A stretch of 43,951 nt of DNA, from contig CAJTWF010000023.1 in NCBI GenBank assembly GCA_910579965.1, forward strand, positions 1 through 43,951. Reading direction: 5' to 3'. This document shows, in pieces, positions 32,138 through 40,729 of the stretch; within the stretch, counting starts at the first letter, position 1, and each line of letters opens with the position of its first letter. Made by a program: the position numbers and the translations under genes. Origin of the DNA: an uncultured Oscillospiraceae bacterium. GTDB lineage: Bacteria > Bacillota > Clostridia > Oscillospirales > Oscillospiraceae. Below the pieces are notes generated by a model, which saw only the letters and a list, made by a program, of their open reading frames with translations, had not been told where the DNA came from and did not search any database.

Positions 32138-33766
32138 ATGTCTAAGTTAATCAAGCGGGGCGAGGACGCCCGCAAGGCGCTGGAGACCGGCGTCAACCAG
32201 CTGGCGGATACCGTCAAGGTCACCCTGGGCCCCAAGGGCCGCAACGTGGTGCTGGACAAGAAGTTCGGCGCGCCCCTCATCACCAACGACGGCGTGACCA
32301 TCGCCAAGGAGATTGAGCTGGACGATCCCTTTGAGAACATGGGCGCGCAGCTGGTCAAGGAGGTCTCCACCAAGACCAACGACGTGGCCGGCGACGGCAC
32401 CACCACCGCCACCCTGCTGGCCCAGGCCATCATCGGCGAGGGCCTGAAGAACCTGGCCGCCGGCGCCAACCCCATCGTCATGAAGAAGGGCGTTGCCAAG
32501 GCCGTGGAGGCCGCCGTGGCCTCCATCAAGGCCGGCTCCCAGAAGGTCAACGGCACCGACGACATCGCCCGCGTGGGCGCTGTCTCCTCCGGCGACGCGG
32601 AGATCGGCAAGCTCATCGCCGAGGCCATGGAGAAGGTCTCCGCCGACGGCGTCATCACCATTGAGGAGTCCAAGACCAGCGAGACCTACAGCGAGGTCGT
32701 GGAAGGCATGATGTTTGACCGGGGCTATATCTCCCCCTACATGGCCACCGACATGGAGAAGATGGAGGCCGTGGTGGACGACGCCTATATCCTCATCACC
32801 GACAAGAAGATCTCCGTCATCGCCGACATCCTGCCCCTGCTGGAGCAGATGGTCCAGTCCGGCAAGAAGATGGTCATCATCGCCGAGGACGTGGAGGGCG
32901 AGGCCCTGAGCACCCTGCTGGTCAACCGTCTGCGGGGCACCCTGAACGTGGTCTGCGTCAAGGCCCCCGGCTTCGGTGACCGCCGCAAGGAGATGCTCCA
33001 GGATATCGCCATCCTCACCGGCGGCCAGGTCATCAGCGAGGAGCTGGGCTATGAGCTCAAGACCGCCGAGGTCTCCATGCTGGGCCGCGCCCGTCAGGTC
33101 AAGGTCACCAAGGAGAACACGGTCATCGTGGACGGCGCCGGCGACAGCCAGGCCATCAAGGACCGTGTGAGCCAGATCCGCGCCCAGATCGGCGTGACCA
33201 CCAGCGACTACGACAAGGAGAAGCTCCAGGAGCGTCTGGCCAAGATGGCCGGCGGCGTGGCGGTCATCAAGGTTGGCGCTGCCACCGAGACCGAGATGAA
33301 GGAGAAGAAGCTGCGCATCGAGGACGCCCTCAACGCCTCCAAGGCCGCTGTGGAGGAGGGCATCGTGGCCGGCGGCGGCACCGTGTACGTCAACGCCATC
33401 CCCGCTGTTGAGAAGCTGGTGGAGGAGCTGGAGGGCGACGAGAAGACCGGCGCCCGCATCATCGCCAAGGCCCTGGAGGCCCCCATCCGCCAGATCGCGG
33501 CCAACGCCGGCCTGGACGGCTCCGTGGTGCTGGAGAACGTGAAGAAGGCCAGCAAGGGCACCGGCTTCGACGCCTACAAGGAGGAGTATGTGGACATGAT
33601 CGCCGCGGGCATCCTGGATCCCGCCAAGGTCACCCGCTCCGCCCTGGAGAACGCCTCCTCTGTGGCGGCCATGGTGCTGACCACCGAGTCCCTGGTTGCC
33701 GACAAGCCCGAGCCCCCCGCGCCTCCCGCCCCCGGCGGAGACATGGGCATGGGCGGCATGTATTGA
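32138..33766 (+). CDS. groEL: Chaperonin GroEL
   Basis: 60-kDa chaperonin subunit, 542 aa. The ATP-binding segments TLGPKGRNVVLD and GDGTTTATLLAQAI lie in the N-terminal equatorial domain, the apical domain is in the middle, and the C-terminus ends with the flexible Gly/Met tail GGDMGMGGMY. The family signature AAVEEGIVAGGG is near residue 405. ATG at 32138 follows TTTGGAGG. Codon use is strongly biased to C/G-ending codons, as expected for a highly expressed gene. A strong hairpin follows. Confidence 0.98.
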   Translation: MSKLIKRGEDARKALETGVNQLADTVKVTLGPKGRNVVLDKKFGAPLITNDGVTIAKEIELDDPFENMGAQLVKEVSTKTNDVAGDGTTTATLLAQAIIGEGLKNLAAGANPIVMKKGVAKAVEAAVASIKAGSQKVNGTDDIARVGAVSSGDAEIGKLIAEAMEKVSADGVITIEESKTSETYSEVVEGMMFDRGYISPYMATDMEKMEAVVDDAYILITDKKISVIADILPLLEQMVQSGKKMVIIAEDVEGEALSTLLVNRLRGTLNVVCVKAPGFGDRRKEMLQDIAILTGGQVISEELGYELKTAEVSMLGRARQVKVTKENTVIVDGAGDSQAIKDRVSQIRAQIGVTTSDYDKEKLQERLAKMAGGVAVIKVGAATETEMKEKKLRIEDALNASKAAVEEGIVAGGGTVYVNAIPAVEKLVEELEGDEKTGARIIAKALEAPIRQIAANAGLDGSVVLENVKKASKGTGFDAYKEEYVDMIAAGILDPAKVTRSALENASSVAAMVLTTESLVADKPEPPAPPAPGGDMGMGGMY

Positions 33767-33791
33767 TAAACGCCTGTATACCGTAAACGCG

Positions 33792-33825
33792 CCAGCCGGC
33801 GTCCGCAGAAGCGGACGCCGGCTGG
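33792..33825. terminator. Hairpin between convergent groEL and trmB
   Basis: A 15-bp perfect stem CCAGCCGGCGTCCGC / GCGGACGCCGGCTGG with an AGAA loop. There is no long T tract on either side; it sits between the ends of two convergent genes and can serve both. Confidence 0.75.
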
Positions 33826-33854
33826 ATTCATGCCGGGAAACGGGGGCTGCTCTG

Positions 33855-34520
33855 TCACGCCGTCTCCTCCTCCTGGTCCCGGGGCAGCACGGTTCCCACG
33901 CACCGGTGGATGGGGATACCCTGATCGTGGAACTTGGCCTCGTAGTCGGTCATGACCCCCTGGGGCCCCTCCTCGTGGAGGTTGTGTGTCACCTGACTGA
34001 GGGCGTACCCCGCCGCCGGGAACTCCCGCAGGGAGAAGGCGAAGAGGGGCTGGTTGTCGGTCTTGAAGTGGACCTGCCCCTCCGGCCGCAGCACCCGCCG
34101 GTAGAGGTCCAGAAAGCCCCGGTGGGTCAGGCGGCGCTTGGCCTGGCGGGTGTGGGGCCAGGGGTCGCAGAAGTTGATATAGATGCGGTCCACCTCGCCG
34201 GGGGCGAAGTAGTCCGGCAGCAGAGCCGCGTCCCCCACCACGAAAAACACGTTCTTCAGCTCCATGGCCATGGCCCGCTCCATGGCCACCACCAGCGCGT
34301 CCGGCACCTTCTCAATGGCGATGAACAGGATGTCCGGGTGCCGGCGGGCGGTCTCCGCGGTGAAGCGGCCCTTGCCGCAGCCCAGCTCCAGACGCAGCTC
34401 CCGGGCCGAGGGCATCAGCGCCTCCCGCCAGCGGCCCCTGAGGGCAAAGCCGTCCTGGACGCGGCAGGGGGCGCACCGCTCCATCCGGGGGATCAGGTTC
34501 TTTTTCTTTCGCATCCGCAT
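33855..34520 (-). CDS. trmB: tRNA (guanine-N7)-methyltransferase
   Basis: Methylates G46 of tRNAs using SAM, 221 aa. The N-terminus MRMRKKKNLIPRM is basic, as usual for TrmB; the SAM motif LELGCGKGRFTAETA follows near residue 44, then VVGDAALLPDYF, the family signature INFCDPWPHTRQAKRRLTH, and TDYEAKFHDQGIPIHR at the C-terminus. ATG at 34520 is preceded by GGAGG at about 9 nt; a second ATG two codons later is possible. The gene points towards groEL and diverges from the following gene. Confidence 0.95.
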   Translation of the reverse strand: MRMRKKKNLIPRMERCAPCRVQDGFALRGRWREALMPSARELRLELGCGKGRFTAETARRHPDILFIAIEKVPDALVVAMERAMAMELKNVFFVVGDAALLPDYFAPGEVDRIYINFCDPWPHTRQAKRRLTHRGFLDLYRRVLRPEGQVHFKTDNQPLFAFSLREFPAAGYALSQVTHNLHEEGPQGVMTDYEAKFHDQGIPIHRCVGTVLPRDQEEETA

Positions 34521-34613
34521 AGGGTACTACCTCCAGCGCAAATTACCGACTGATTGTACCACGGTCCACGGGAAAAGGCAAGGCCCGGCTGACCCGCCGG
34601 AACGCCGCCGCCC

Positions 34614-34642
34614 TTGCCTTTTCCGCCGTTTACAGCTATAAT
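34614..34642 (+). promoter_or_regulatory. Sigma-A promoter of the membrane-anchored hypothetical gene
   Basis: TTGCCT (34614-34619) and consensus TATAAT (34637-34642), 17-bp spacer, 32 bases before the start codon. Confidence 0.75.
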
Positions 34643-34674
34643 GGAGGTATCCAACAACAAAGGAGGACTGCGGG

Positions 34675-35742
34675 ATGAAACGACGCGTGTTAACGGCCCT
34701 GCTGGCGGTGTGCCTGGTCCTGGCCCTGCTGGCCTTTCTGGGCAGGGAGCGGGAGATCAACGGGGAGATCGTGGAGGTCCTTCAGGACAGCGGCGGCACG
34801 GTCCTGGTGCTGGAGACGGACCGGGGCCGGCGGACGGGCGTGCTTTTGGAGGAGAACACCACCATCGGGTCCTGGGTGAGCGGGGTGGACACGGCGGCCT
34901 TCGGGGCCAGCCCCCAGCTGCGCAGCGGCGTCTCCGCCGGCTGCCGGGGCCTGGGGCGGTCCGTGGAGACCGGGAACGGGAAGTCCGTCACGGTCCGGTC
35001 CGCCTCTTATCTGGCCGTGGACAGCATCCGGACGCCCGGTGCGCTGACGCTGGCGGACGGCACGGCGCTGGACCGGGTGGACCAGTCGAGCCGGGTCTGC
35101 TACGAGCTGCCGGAGGGCCCCCTTCTCCTGTGGGAGGACCGGGCCTTTGGCCCGGACAATGTCCATAACGGCAGGGAGAGCTTTGACGATCTGAGCCCCC
35201 GGGCCCAGGAGAGGGTGCTGGCCTACTATGAGCAGCAGGGCCTGCTCTATGACCTCCAGGGGGAGCTGGAGCGGGCCTGGGCCGCCTACCAGGCGGCGGG
35301 CAGGCCGGAGGACTTCCGGGGCTTCATCGTGGGGCAGCAGATCTATCCCGCCGGCTCCAACGAGACGCTGATGTACTTCTGCACCGAGCTCACCCTGCCG
35401 GTGGAGGCCGGCGTGGTGGAGTCGCGCCGCCTGACTGCGGCCTTTGACCGGAACACCGGGGCGCTCATAGACAACTGGGATATCTTCACCTGCCCGCCGG
35501 AGGAGGCGGTCCGCACCATTCTGGAGCTGGCGGAGCCCAATGATCCTGCCCTGCGGCGGGAGATGGAGGCGGCCTTCTCACCGGAGATGCTGCTCTTTGG
35601 CCAGGACGGCCTGGAGATCTTCTTCCCCCGGGGCTCCCTGCCCAGCCAGGAGTACGGCTGCGGCTTCTACGTGGCCTACGAGGGGCCCCTGGCGGACATC
35701 CTCCAGGACTGGGCCCTGCCCGGGTCTCCGGCGGCGGGCTGA
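34675..35742 (+). CDS. Membrane-anchored hypothetical protein
   Basis: 355 residues, family not recognised. The N-terminus MKRRVLTALLAVCLVLALLAFL is a single membrane anchor or uncleaved signal, so the rest should be extracellular. Residues about 28-110 look like a small beta-barrel (INGEIVEVLQDSGGTVLVLE, NTTIGSWVSG). The middle has a helical DLSPRAQERVLAYYEQQG segment, and the C-terminal 130 residues resemble the DUF3298/RsiV type of surface domain (LTAAFDRNTGALIDNWDIF, GLEIFFPRGSLPSQEYG), a tentative match. ATG at 34675 follows AAAGGAGG. It is single, with its own promoter. Confidence 0.75.
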   Translation: MKRRVLTALLAVCLVLALLAFLGREREINGEIVEVLQDSGGTVLVLETDRGRRTGVLLEENTTIGSWVSGVDTAAFGASPQLRSGVSAGCRGLGRSVETGNGKSVTVRSASYLAVDSIRTPGALTLADGTALDRVDQSSRVCYELPEGPLLLWEDRAFGPDNVHNGRESFDDLSPRAQERVLAYYEQQGLLYDLQGELERAWAAYQAAGRPEDFRGFIVGQQIYPAGSNETLMYFCTELTLPVEAGVVESRRLTAAFDRNTGALIDNWDIFTCPPEEAVRTILELAEPNDPALRREMEAAFSPEMLLFGQDGLEIFFPRGSLPSQEYGCGFYVAYEGPLADILQDWALPGSPAAG

Positions 35743-35750
35743 GAAAATTC

Positions 35751-35779
35751 TTGCCAAGAGCCGGTCCGGGGGCTATAAT
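35751..35779 (+). promoter_or_regulatory. Sigma-A promoter of the FapA-CheX-CheY cluster
   Basis: TTGCCA (35751-35756) and consensus TATAAT (35774-35779), 17-bp spacer. The leader then contains a hairpin CCGTC-C-CGCCCC / GGGCGG-A-GACGG closed by TTCG (35795-35822), right before an AGGAGGTGAT ribosome binding site. Confidence 0.75.
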
Positions 35780-35832
35780 GGAGCTATAGACAGTCCGTCC
35801 CGCCCCTTCGGGGCGGAGACGGCCCCCAGGAG

Positions 35833-37518
35833 GTGATTCCTATCGCGTTCTATCGCACGCTTCTGTCCCGGCTGTTCGGTGACGAGCCGGAGAAGGAGGA
35901 GACCCAGGAGGCGCCGCCCCAGCAGCAGGACCCCGGTCCGCCGCCTCCCGCTCCCCGGGAGCTGACGCTGTCCCAGGACCACCCGGTCTGTCAGCTGTGG
36001 AGCATTCACGCCTTTACGGCAAAGCGTCTGCCCCAGCCCCGCCTGTGCCTGACGGACCCGCCGGACCTGCCTCTCGACGAGCAGGAGGCGGAGAAGGAGC
36101 TGGCCCGTCTCCAGAGCGCTGTCACCGACAGCGCCGGAAGCCGTCTCGCCCTGCTGGACTCCGGCCGCGCTTCGGATCTGGACGCCCAGGTGGTGGTCTT
36201 CATCTCCGCCGGCGGCATGGCCGCCTGGCTGCTGGTCTATCCCCCGTCGGGCCAGGGCGCTGAGGTGAGCCGCGAGATGCTGGACCGGGCCCTGAAGGAG
36301 AGCAAGGTGGTCTGGGGCGTGGACGAGGCCCTGCTGGAGAGCCTCCCCCAGGACCCGGAGCGGTATTTCCACCTCTTCCTCTGCGCCTGGGGCAAGCGCG
36401 CCGTCCAGGGCGTGGACGGCAGGGTGGTGGACCTGTTTCCCCGGGTTCTGGAGCGCTCGATCACCGTGGACGAGAACAACCGGGTGGACTACACCACACT
36501 GAACTTCTTCCAGAACGTCACCCAGGGGGACGTGATCTGTAAGCTGATCCCCCCCACCGAGGGCGTGGAGGGGCGCACGGTGACGGACCAGCCCATCCCG
36601 GCCAGGGACGGCAAAAAGGCCACCCTGCCCAAGGGCCGCCACACCGAGATCTCCGAGGACGGCATGAGCCTGCTGGCCTCCTCCTCCGGACATGTGGAGT
36701 TCAGCGGCCGGGCCTTCCAGGTCAAGCCCCTGCTGGATATCCCCGCCAACGTGGACTTCTCCACCGGGGACATCAACTTCCTGGGGGACGTGTGCATCCA
36801 CGGGGACATCTGCAGCGGCTTCACCGTGCGGGCCATCGGCAATATCACCGTGGGCGGCGTGGTGGAGGCCTGCACCGTGGAGGCCGGCGGGGATCTGGTG
36901 GTCTCCGGCGGCGTGCAGGGGGACAATCAGGCCGTTATCCGGGCCCAGCGGAACATCTTTGCCAAATTCATTGAGAACAGCTGCGTGTATGTGAAGGACT
37001 CCCTCCACGCGGACTGCCTCATCAACTGCGACGTGTACTGCGACGGCGAGGTGGAGGTGCGCTCCGGACGCATGACCGTCATCGGCGGCACGCTGCGGGC
37101 CGCCCGGTCGGTCAGCGCCGGGACCGTGGGGTCCCGGGCGGAGTGCCGCACGGAGGTTTTTCTGGGAGGGCAGCCCTGCGCGGACTTTGAGTGCCACATC
37201 CTCCACCAGGAGATCGGGCAGCTGGAGAAGGACCTGGAAAAGACCGAGCGCCAGCCCGACAGCCCCGCCAAGCTCAGCAGCATGAGCAAGATGCGGATGC
37301 AGCTGATGATTAACCGGAAGAAGCTGGCCCAGCTGGACAAGGAGCGGGAGCTGGCGGCCGGAGAGCAGGAGGAGGCGGAGAAGCCCCCTCTCCGCCTCGC
37401 CTGCTCCACCGTCTACCCCGGCACGGTGCTGGGCATCAACGGCGTGACCCACCAGTTTGACCGCAGGTACAGCCCCTGCACGGCCGATCTGGCCGGCGGG
37501 GAGATCCGACTGCAATAG
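35833..37518 (+). CDS. FapA-like DUF342 protein
   Basis: A large (about 560 aa) protein of the FapA/DUF342 family, whose members have a right-handed beta-helix-like core and a C-terminal coiled coil. The core repeats are visible from about residue 215 to 450: RTVTDQPIPARDGKKATLPKG, then short turns such as DVCIHGDICSGFTVRAIGN and EACTVEAGGDLVVSGGV, each with Gly and Val/Ile at fixed spacing. A coiled coil follows (EIGQLEKDLEKTERQPDS). The first in-frame GTG at 35833 overlaps the ribosome binding site AGGAGGTGAT; if that site is used normally, translation begins at the ATC at 35842, a rare start. It heads a cluster with CheX-like and CheY-like genes, so it likely belongs to a signalling system. 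No flagellar genes are nearby. Confidence 0.85.
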   Translation: MIPIAFYRTLLSRLFGDEPEKEETQEAPPQQQDPGPPPPAPRELTLSQDHPVCQLWSIHAFTAKRLPQPRLCLTDPPDLPLDEQEAEKELARLQSAVTDSAGSRLALLDSGRASDLDAQVVVFISAGGMAAWLLVYPPSGQGAEVSREMLDRALKESKVVWGVDEALLESLPQDPERYFHLFLCAWGKRAVQGVDGRVVDLFPRVLERSITVDENNRVDYTTLNFFQNVTQGDVICKLIPPTEGVEGRTVTDQPIPARDGKKATLPKGRHTEISEDGMSLLASSSGHVEFSGRAFQVKPLLDIPANVDFSTGDINFLGDVCIHGDICSGFTVRAIGNITVGGVVEACTVEAGGDLVVSGGVQGDNQAVIRAQRNIFAKFIENSCVYVKDSLHADCLINCDVYCDGEVEVRSGRMTVIGGTLRAARSVSAGTVGSRAECRTEVFLGGQPCADFECHILHQEIGQLEKDLEKTERQPDSPAKLSSMSKMRMQLMINRKKLAQLDKERELAAGEQEEAEKPPLRLACSTVYPGTVLGINGVTHQFDRRYSPCTADLAGGEIRLQ

Positions 37519-37542
37519 ATTCCAAGAGAGGAGGCGCGAGGC

Positions 37543-38046
37543 ATGGATACCGCCATGGAGCAGCAGAAGCTGGAGGAGATGCTGGACAGGGCCGTGCGGG
37601 AGGTGACGAGACGGACCGCAGGCGTGGAGCTCTTCAAGACCCAGGAGCCCCCGTCCGGGGACCTGTGCACCGTGTACATCACCTTCAAAAACGGCTTTCA
37701 GTCCAGCCTGACGCTGTGGGGAAACATCTCCCTGCTGGCCCGCATGGCCCGCAGCGCCCTCCGGGAGGAACATCTGACCCGGCAGGATCTGGAGGACTTC
37801 AGCAAGGAGTACTTCAACATCCTCTGCGGCAAGATCGCCGCCCTGCTCTTCCAGGCCACCAAGGTGCCCGCCCGATTCAGCGTGCCGGCCCTCTACCAGG
37901 GCCGCTTTGAGCCGGAGGGGCGCAGCAGGCAGTTTGTCCTCACCTATATGGACGATCAGCGGCAGGGCGTGCAGCTGGTCCATCACGTGCCAAACCGCCG
38001 GCACGACGACAATGAGGCGGAAAACTTGTATGAAAGAGGCGATTGA
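37543..38046 (+). CDS. CheX-like phosphatase domain protein
   Basis: 167 residues of the CheC/CheX/FliY phosphatase group, which removes phosphate from CheY-type regulators. The family motif E-x2-N is present as Glu89-Tyr-Phe-Asn92 in FSKEYFNILCGKIAALLF, in the first long helix of the domain. The rest is a mixed alpha-beta domain with a beta hairpin (DLCTVYITFKNGFQSSLTLWG). ATG at 37543 follows GAGAGGAGG. The stop is separated by one base from the ATG of the receiver-domain gene, so the phosphatase and its probable substrate are coupled. The upstream partner is the FapA-like protein. Confidence 0.85.
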   Translation: MDTAMEQQKLEEMLDRAVREVTRRTAGVELFKTQEPPSGDLCTVYITFKNGFQSSLTLWGNISLLARMARSALREEHLTRQDLEDFSKEYFNILCGKIAALLFQATKVPARFSVPALYQGRFEPEGRSRQFVLTYMDDQRQGVQLVHHVPNRRHDDNEAENLYERGD

Positions 38047-38047
38047 C

Positions 38048-38410
38048 ATGGGAAAAAAAATCATGGTGGTAGACGACTCCCGCATGATAGCGCTGCAAAT
38101 GCAAAATCTGCTGGAGGACACGGAGTATGAGATAGCCGCCTACTGCCGCAACGGGGAGGACGCCCTGGCCAAGTACGGCGAGATCCGGCCGGACATTGTG
38201 ACCATGGACATCATCATGCCCGGAATGGACGGCCTGGAGACCGCCCAGGCTCTTCTGGAGGAGTACAAGGACGCCAGCATCATCATGGTCTCCTCCCTGG
38301 CCTACGACGACACCTTTGAGGAGGCCAAGGCCATCGGCGCAAAGGGGTTCATTGACAAGCCCTTTGAGAAGGAGCAGCTGCTGGATGCCTTCGCCAAGGC
38401 CCTGCGCTGA
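38048..38410 (+). CDS. Single-domain response regulator (CheY-like)
   Basis: A 120-residue receiver domain without output domain. All active-site residues are in place: Asp9/Asp10, phosphorylated Asp54 in TMDIIMPGMDG, Ser82/Ser83, and Lys104 in FIDKPFEKEQ. Thr/Ser and Tyr/Phe switch positions look functional. The ATG at 38048 is one base after the CheX stop. The context suggests a CheX-controlled phospho-signal that acts through FapA or a cell-envelope target; no histidine kinase is encoded in the window. Confidence 0.93.
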   Translation: MGKKIMVVDDSRMIALQMQNLLEDTEYEIAAYCRNGEDALAKYGEIRPDIVTMDIIMPGMDGLETAQALLEEYKDASIIMVSSLAYDDTFEEAKAIGAKGFIDKPFEKEQLLDAFAKALR

Positions 38411-38411
38411 G

Positions 38412-38633
38412 ATGGATGATTTTTTTGCCGCCGGTCCGGATCTGGAGGCCATGGGCCGGGCGGAGCTGCTGGACTGCCTCGCCGCGGTCCGGCAGCGGAT
38501 CGCCCGGCTGGACCAGGAGGAGCCGGAGGACATGGACAGCGAGGCCTACGACGCCTGGGGGGACCGCCACGAGGCCCTGGAGGATCTGGCGGACGATATC
38601 CTGGACCGGCTGGATGAGCTGGACGGGCCATGA
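38412..38633 (+). CDS. Small acidic hypothetical protein
   Basis: 73 residues, very acidic (many Asp/Glu, few Lys) and predicted helical (GRAELLDCLAAVRQRIARL, then EALEDLADDILDRLDEL). The ATG at 38412 begins 1 base after the stop of the response regulator gene and continues the cluster. Function is not recognised. It ends in a strong terminator. Confidence 0.7.
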   Translation: MDDFFAAGPDLEAMGRAELLDCLAAVRQRIARLDQEEPEDMDSEAYDAWGDRHEALEDLADDILDRLDELDGP

Positions 38634-38634
38634 A

Positions 38635-38676
38635 ACAGGAGCCGCCGCGCAGTTTGTTCTGCGCGGCGGCTCCTGT
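38635..38676. terminator. Bidirectional terminator between convergent clusters
   Basis: A perfect 18-bp stem (left arm ACAGGAGCCGCCGCGCAG, 38635-38652) with a 6-nt TTTGTT loop, followed on the plus strand by CTTTGC. It lies between the end of the FapA cluster (plus) and of the hexosamine kinase gene (minus). Confidence 0.85.
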
Positions 38677-38687
38677 CTTTGCAAGAA

Positions 38688-39806
38688 TTATGTATGAGCG
38701 CCGTACTGAGCCACAATGGCCTCCAGCTCTGCCCAGCGGTCCTCCATGTCCTTCACCAGCTTGCACTGGGTCCGGCAGCGGTCCAGGTTCTGTCCCTCCC
38801 GGCTGATGTGGAAGTACTCGTCCCCCACCAGATGGTCCGTGAGAAACCGCATACCACACTCCAGGGTCATCAGCTTGGCGCCCCAGGGCAGGTAGGCCAC
38901 CTCCTGGGCGGTCAGAGAGCCCTCCGCCCCCTCCAGGAAGGCCTGGGTGTACACCCGGAAGAGGTCCACGTCCAGGCTCACCTTGCTCAGATCCCGCTCG
39001 TCCTCGGCGCAGTGGTTGGCCCCGAAGCGGATGGAGTCGCCGAAGTCGTTGATGGCCAGGCCCGGCATCACCGTGTCCAGGTCAATGATGCACACGCCCT
39101 CCCCGGTCTTCTCGTCCATGAGCACGTTGTTGAGCTTGGTGTCATTGTGGGTCACCCGCAGGGGCAGCTTGCCCTCCCGCAGGGCCTGGAGGGCCACGGA
39201 GCAGTCCGCCTCCCGGGACAGCATGAAGTCAATCTCCTCCCGGCACTCCTTCACCCGGCCCAGCTTGTCCTCCGCCACGGCGGCCTTCAGCTTGCTGAGC
39301 CGGTCCTCGGTATCGTGGAACCGGGGGATGGTCTCGTGGAGGGTGGCGGCGGGGTAGCCCTGGAGCAGCCGCTGGAACCGGCCAAAGGCCCGGCCGGAGG
39401 CGGCGAACAGCTCCGGCGTCTCCGCCGACTGGTAGCAGACAGTCCCCTCCACAAAGGGGTAGACCCGCCACGCGCCGCCCTGGCTGTCGGTGTAGTAGGG
39501 CGCGCCGCTTCTGGGGCGGATCACCTCCAGGGCCTCCCGGGACCGGTCCCCGCCGTGGCGCCCGATCTCCCGGCCCAGGTAGTCCGTCACGCCGATGATG
39601 TTCTCCATCAGCTGGTCCGGTCGCTTGAAGGCGGCGGGGCTCATGCGCTGAAGGATGAACCGGCGGCAGCAGCGGTCCTCGGGCTGGGTGTGGACCACAA
39701 AGGTGTCGTTGATGTGCCCCTGGCCGAAGCGGACCGCTCCCACCACAGGGGCTAGAAGGTCAAAGGACGAGAGCACCTCGCCCAGAAAATCCTCGGCTCT
39801 GGCCAT
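38688..39806 (-). CDS. N-acetylhexosamine 1-kinase-like phosphotransferase
   Basis: A 372-residue kinase of the aminoglycoside phosphotransferase (APH) fold, closest in appearance to NahK/LnpB, which phosphorylates N-acetylglucosamine or N-acetylgalactosamine at C1. RFGQGHINDTFVV is the nucleotide loop (near residue 26), the catalytic loop is VTHNDTKLNNVL (His220-Asn-Asp222), and the metal-binding segment IIDLDTVMPG (Asp242-Leu-Asp244). ATG at 39806 overlaps the stop of the nucleotidyltransferase gene (TAATG). Together with the two upstream genes it could convert free hexosamines into UDP-sugars. True substrate remains to be shown. Confidence 0.85.
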   Translation of the reverse strand: MARAEDFLGEVLSSFDLLAPVVGAVRFGQGHINDTFVVHTQPEDRCCRRFILQRMSPAAFKRPDQLMENIIGVTDYLGREIGRHGGDRSREALEVIRPRSGAPYYTDSQGGAWRVYPFVEGTVCYQSAETPELFAASGRAFGRFQRLLQGYPAATLHETIPRFHDTEDRLSKLKAAVAEDKLGRVKECREEIDFMLSREADCSVALQALREGKLPLRVTHNDTKLNNVLMDEKTGEGVCIIDLDTVMPGLAINDFGDSIRFGANHCAEDERDLSKVSLDVDLFRVYTQAFLEGAEGSLTAQEVAYLPWGAKLMTLECGMRFLTDHLVGDEYFHISREGQNLDRCRTQCKLVKDMEDRWAELEAIVAQYGAHT

Positions 39807-40729
39807 TACGCGTCCCTCCACAGCTTGGCCGGGTACAGGCCGGCCCTGGTCTTCTCCGCGATGGCCGCAACCACCGCCTCCTTGTCCTCCCGGTACGTCA
39901 CGCCGTACCACTTGTCCTCGCTGCGCAGCACCTTCACCCGGGCCTTGCCCTCGTCCAGCAGCTGGCTGACCACGGCGGGCAGGAAGTACTCCGCCTTCAG
40001 CGGATTCTCCGCCAGGGCCCTGTCCAGGAAGGCGGGGAAGCGGGCCTCCGCCTCCTCCAGAAAGCTCCGGTTGAAGCCCCACAGGTTCATGGACACGATG
40101 GTGTCCCCGGGCAGCTCCGTCCAGGTCTTCCCGTCGTCCTCGGTGTACCGGGGGGGCTCCCCCTTCTCGATCTTGGTCCGCTCGGTGACCCGGGAGAGGT
40201 AGTTGTCCGCCGTCTCCTCGCACACGCCCCGGGCCACGGTGCCGTTCTCGGTCACCGTGTTGCGCAGCAGGTAGCCCACCATGGCGTACTCGTACAGGTC
40301 CCCGTCCGGGTGGGCGCAGAGGTAGTCGAAGATCTCCTTGTAGGCCTCGGGGCCGTAGTAGTCGTCGGCGTTGATGACCGCGAAGGGGCCGTCCACCACG
40401 TGCCGGGCCGCCAGCACCGCCTGGGCGGTGCCCCAGGGCTTGGTCCGGTCCGCCGGGACGGCGTAGCCCGCCGGCAGGTCCTCCTTCTCCTGGAAGACGT
40501 AGCTTACCTCCATCTCCCGGGCCACCCGGTCCCCCACCAGGGCCTTGAAGCCGGCCTCGATCTCCCGCTTGATGACGAACACCACCCGCTCAAAGCCGGC
40601 CCGGCGGGCGTCGTAGATGGAGTAGTCGATGATCATCTGGTTGTTCTCGCCCACAGGGTCCAGCTGCTTGAGCCCGCCGTAGCGGCTGCCCATGCCGGCG
40701 GCCATGATGAGCAGTACAGGCTTGGTCAC
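39806..40729 (-). CDS. Sugar-1-phosphate nucleotidyltransferase
   Basis: 307 residues of the NTP-transferase family, which joins NTP and a sugar 1-phosphate to an NDP-sugar. The N-terminus has the nucleotide signature LLIMAAGMGSRYGGLKQLDPVG, the metal-binding Asp is in AVINADDYYGPEAYK, and KPWGTAQAVLAARHVV lies between. It starts with GTG at 40729, overlapping the galE stop by 4 bases (GTGA), and overlaps the kinase gene by 1 base. In Bifidobacterium the similar NahK-GalE pathway uses a different, larger uridylyltransferase, so here this protein may fill that place. Which nucleotide and sugar it uses is unknown. Confidence 0.88.
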   Translation of the reverse strand: MTKPVLLIMAAGMGSRYGGLKQLDPVGENNQMIIDYSIYDARRAGFERVVFVIKREIEAGFKALVGDRVAREMEVSYVFQEKEDLPAGYAVPADRTKPWGTAQAVLAARHVVDGPFAVINADDYYGPEAYKEIFDYLCAHPDGDLYEYAMVGYLLRNTVTENGTVARGVCEETADNYLSRVTERTKIEKGEPPRYTEDDGKTWTELPGDTIVSMNLWGFNRSFLEEAEARFPAFLDRALAENPLKAEYFLPAVVSQLLDEGKARVKVLRSEDKWYGVTYREDKEAVVAAIAEKTRAGLYPAKLWRDA

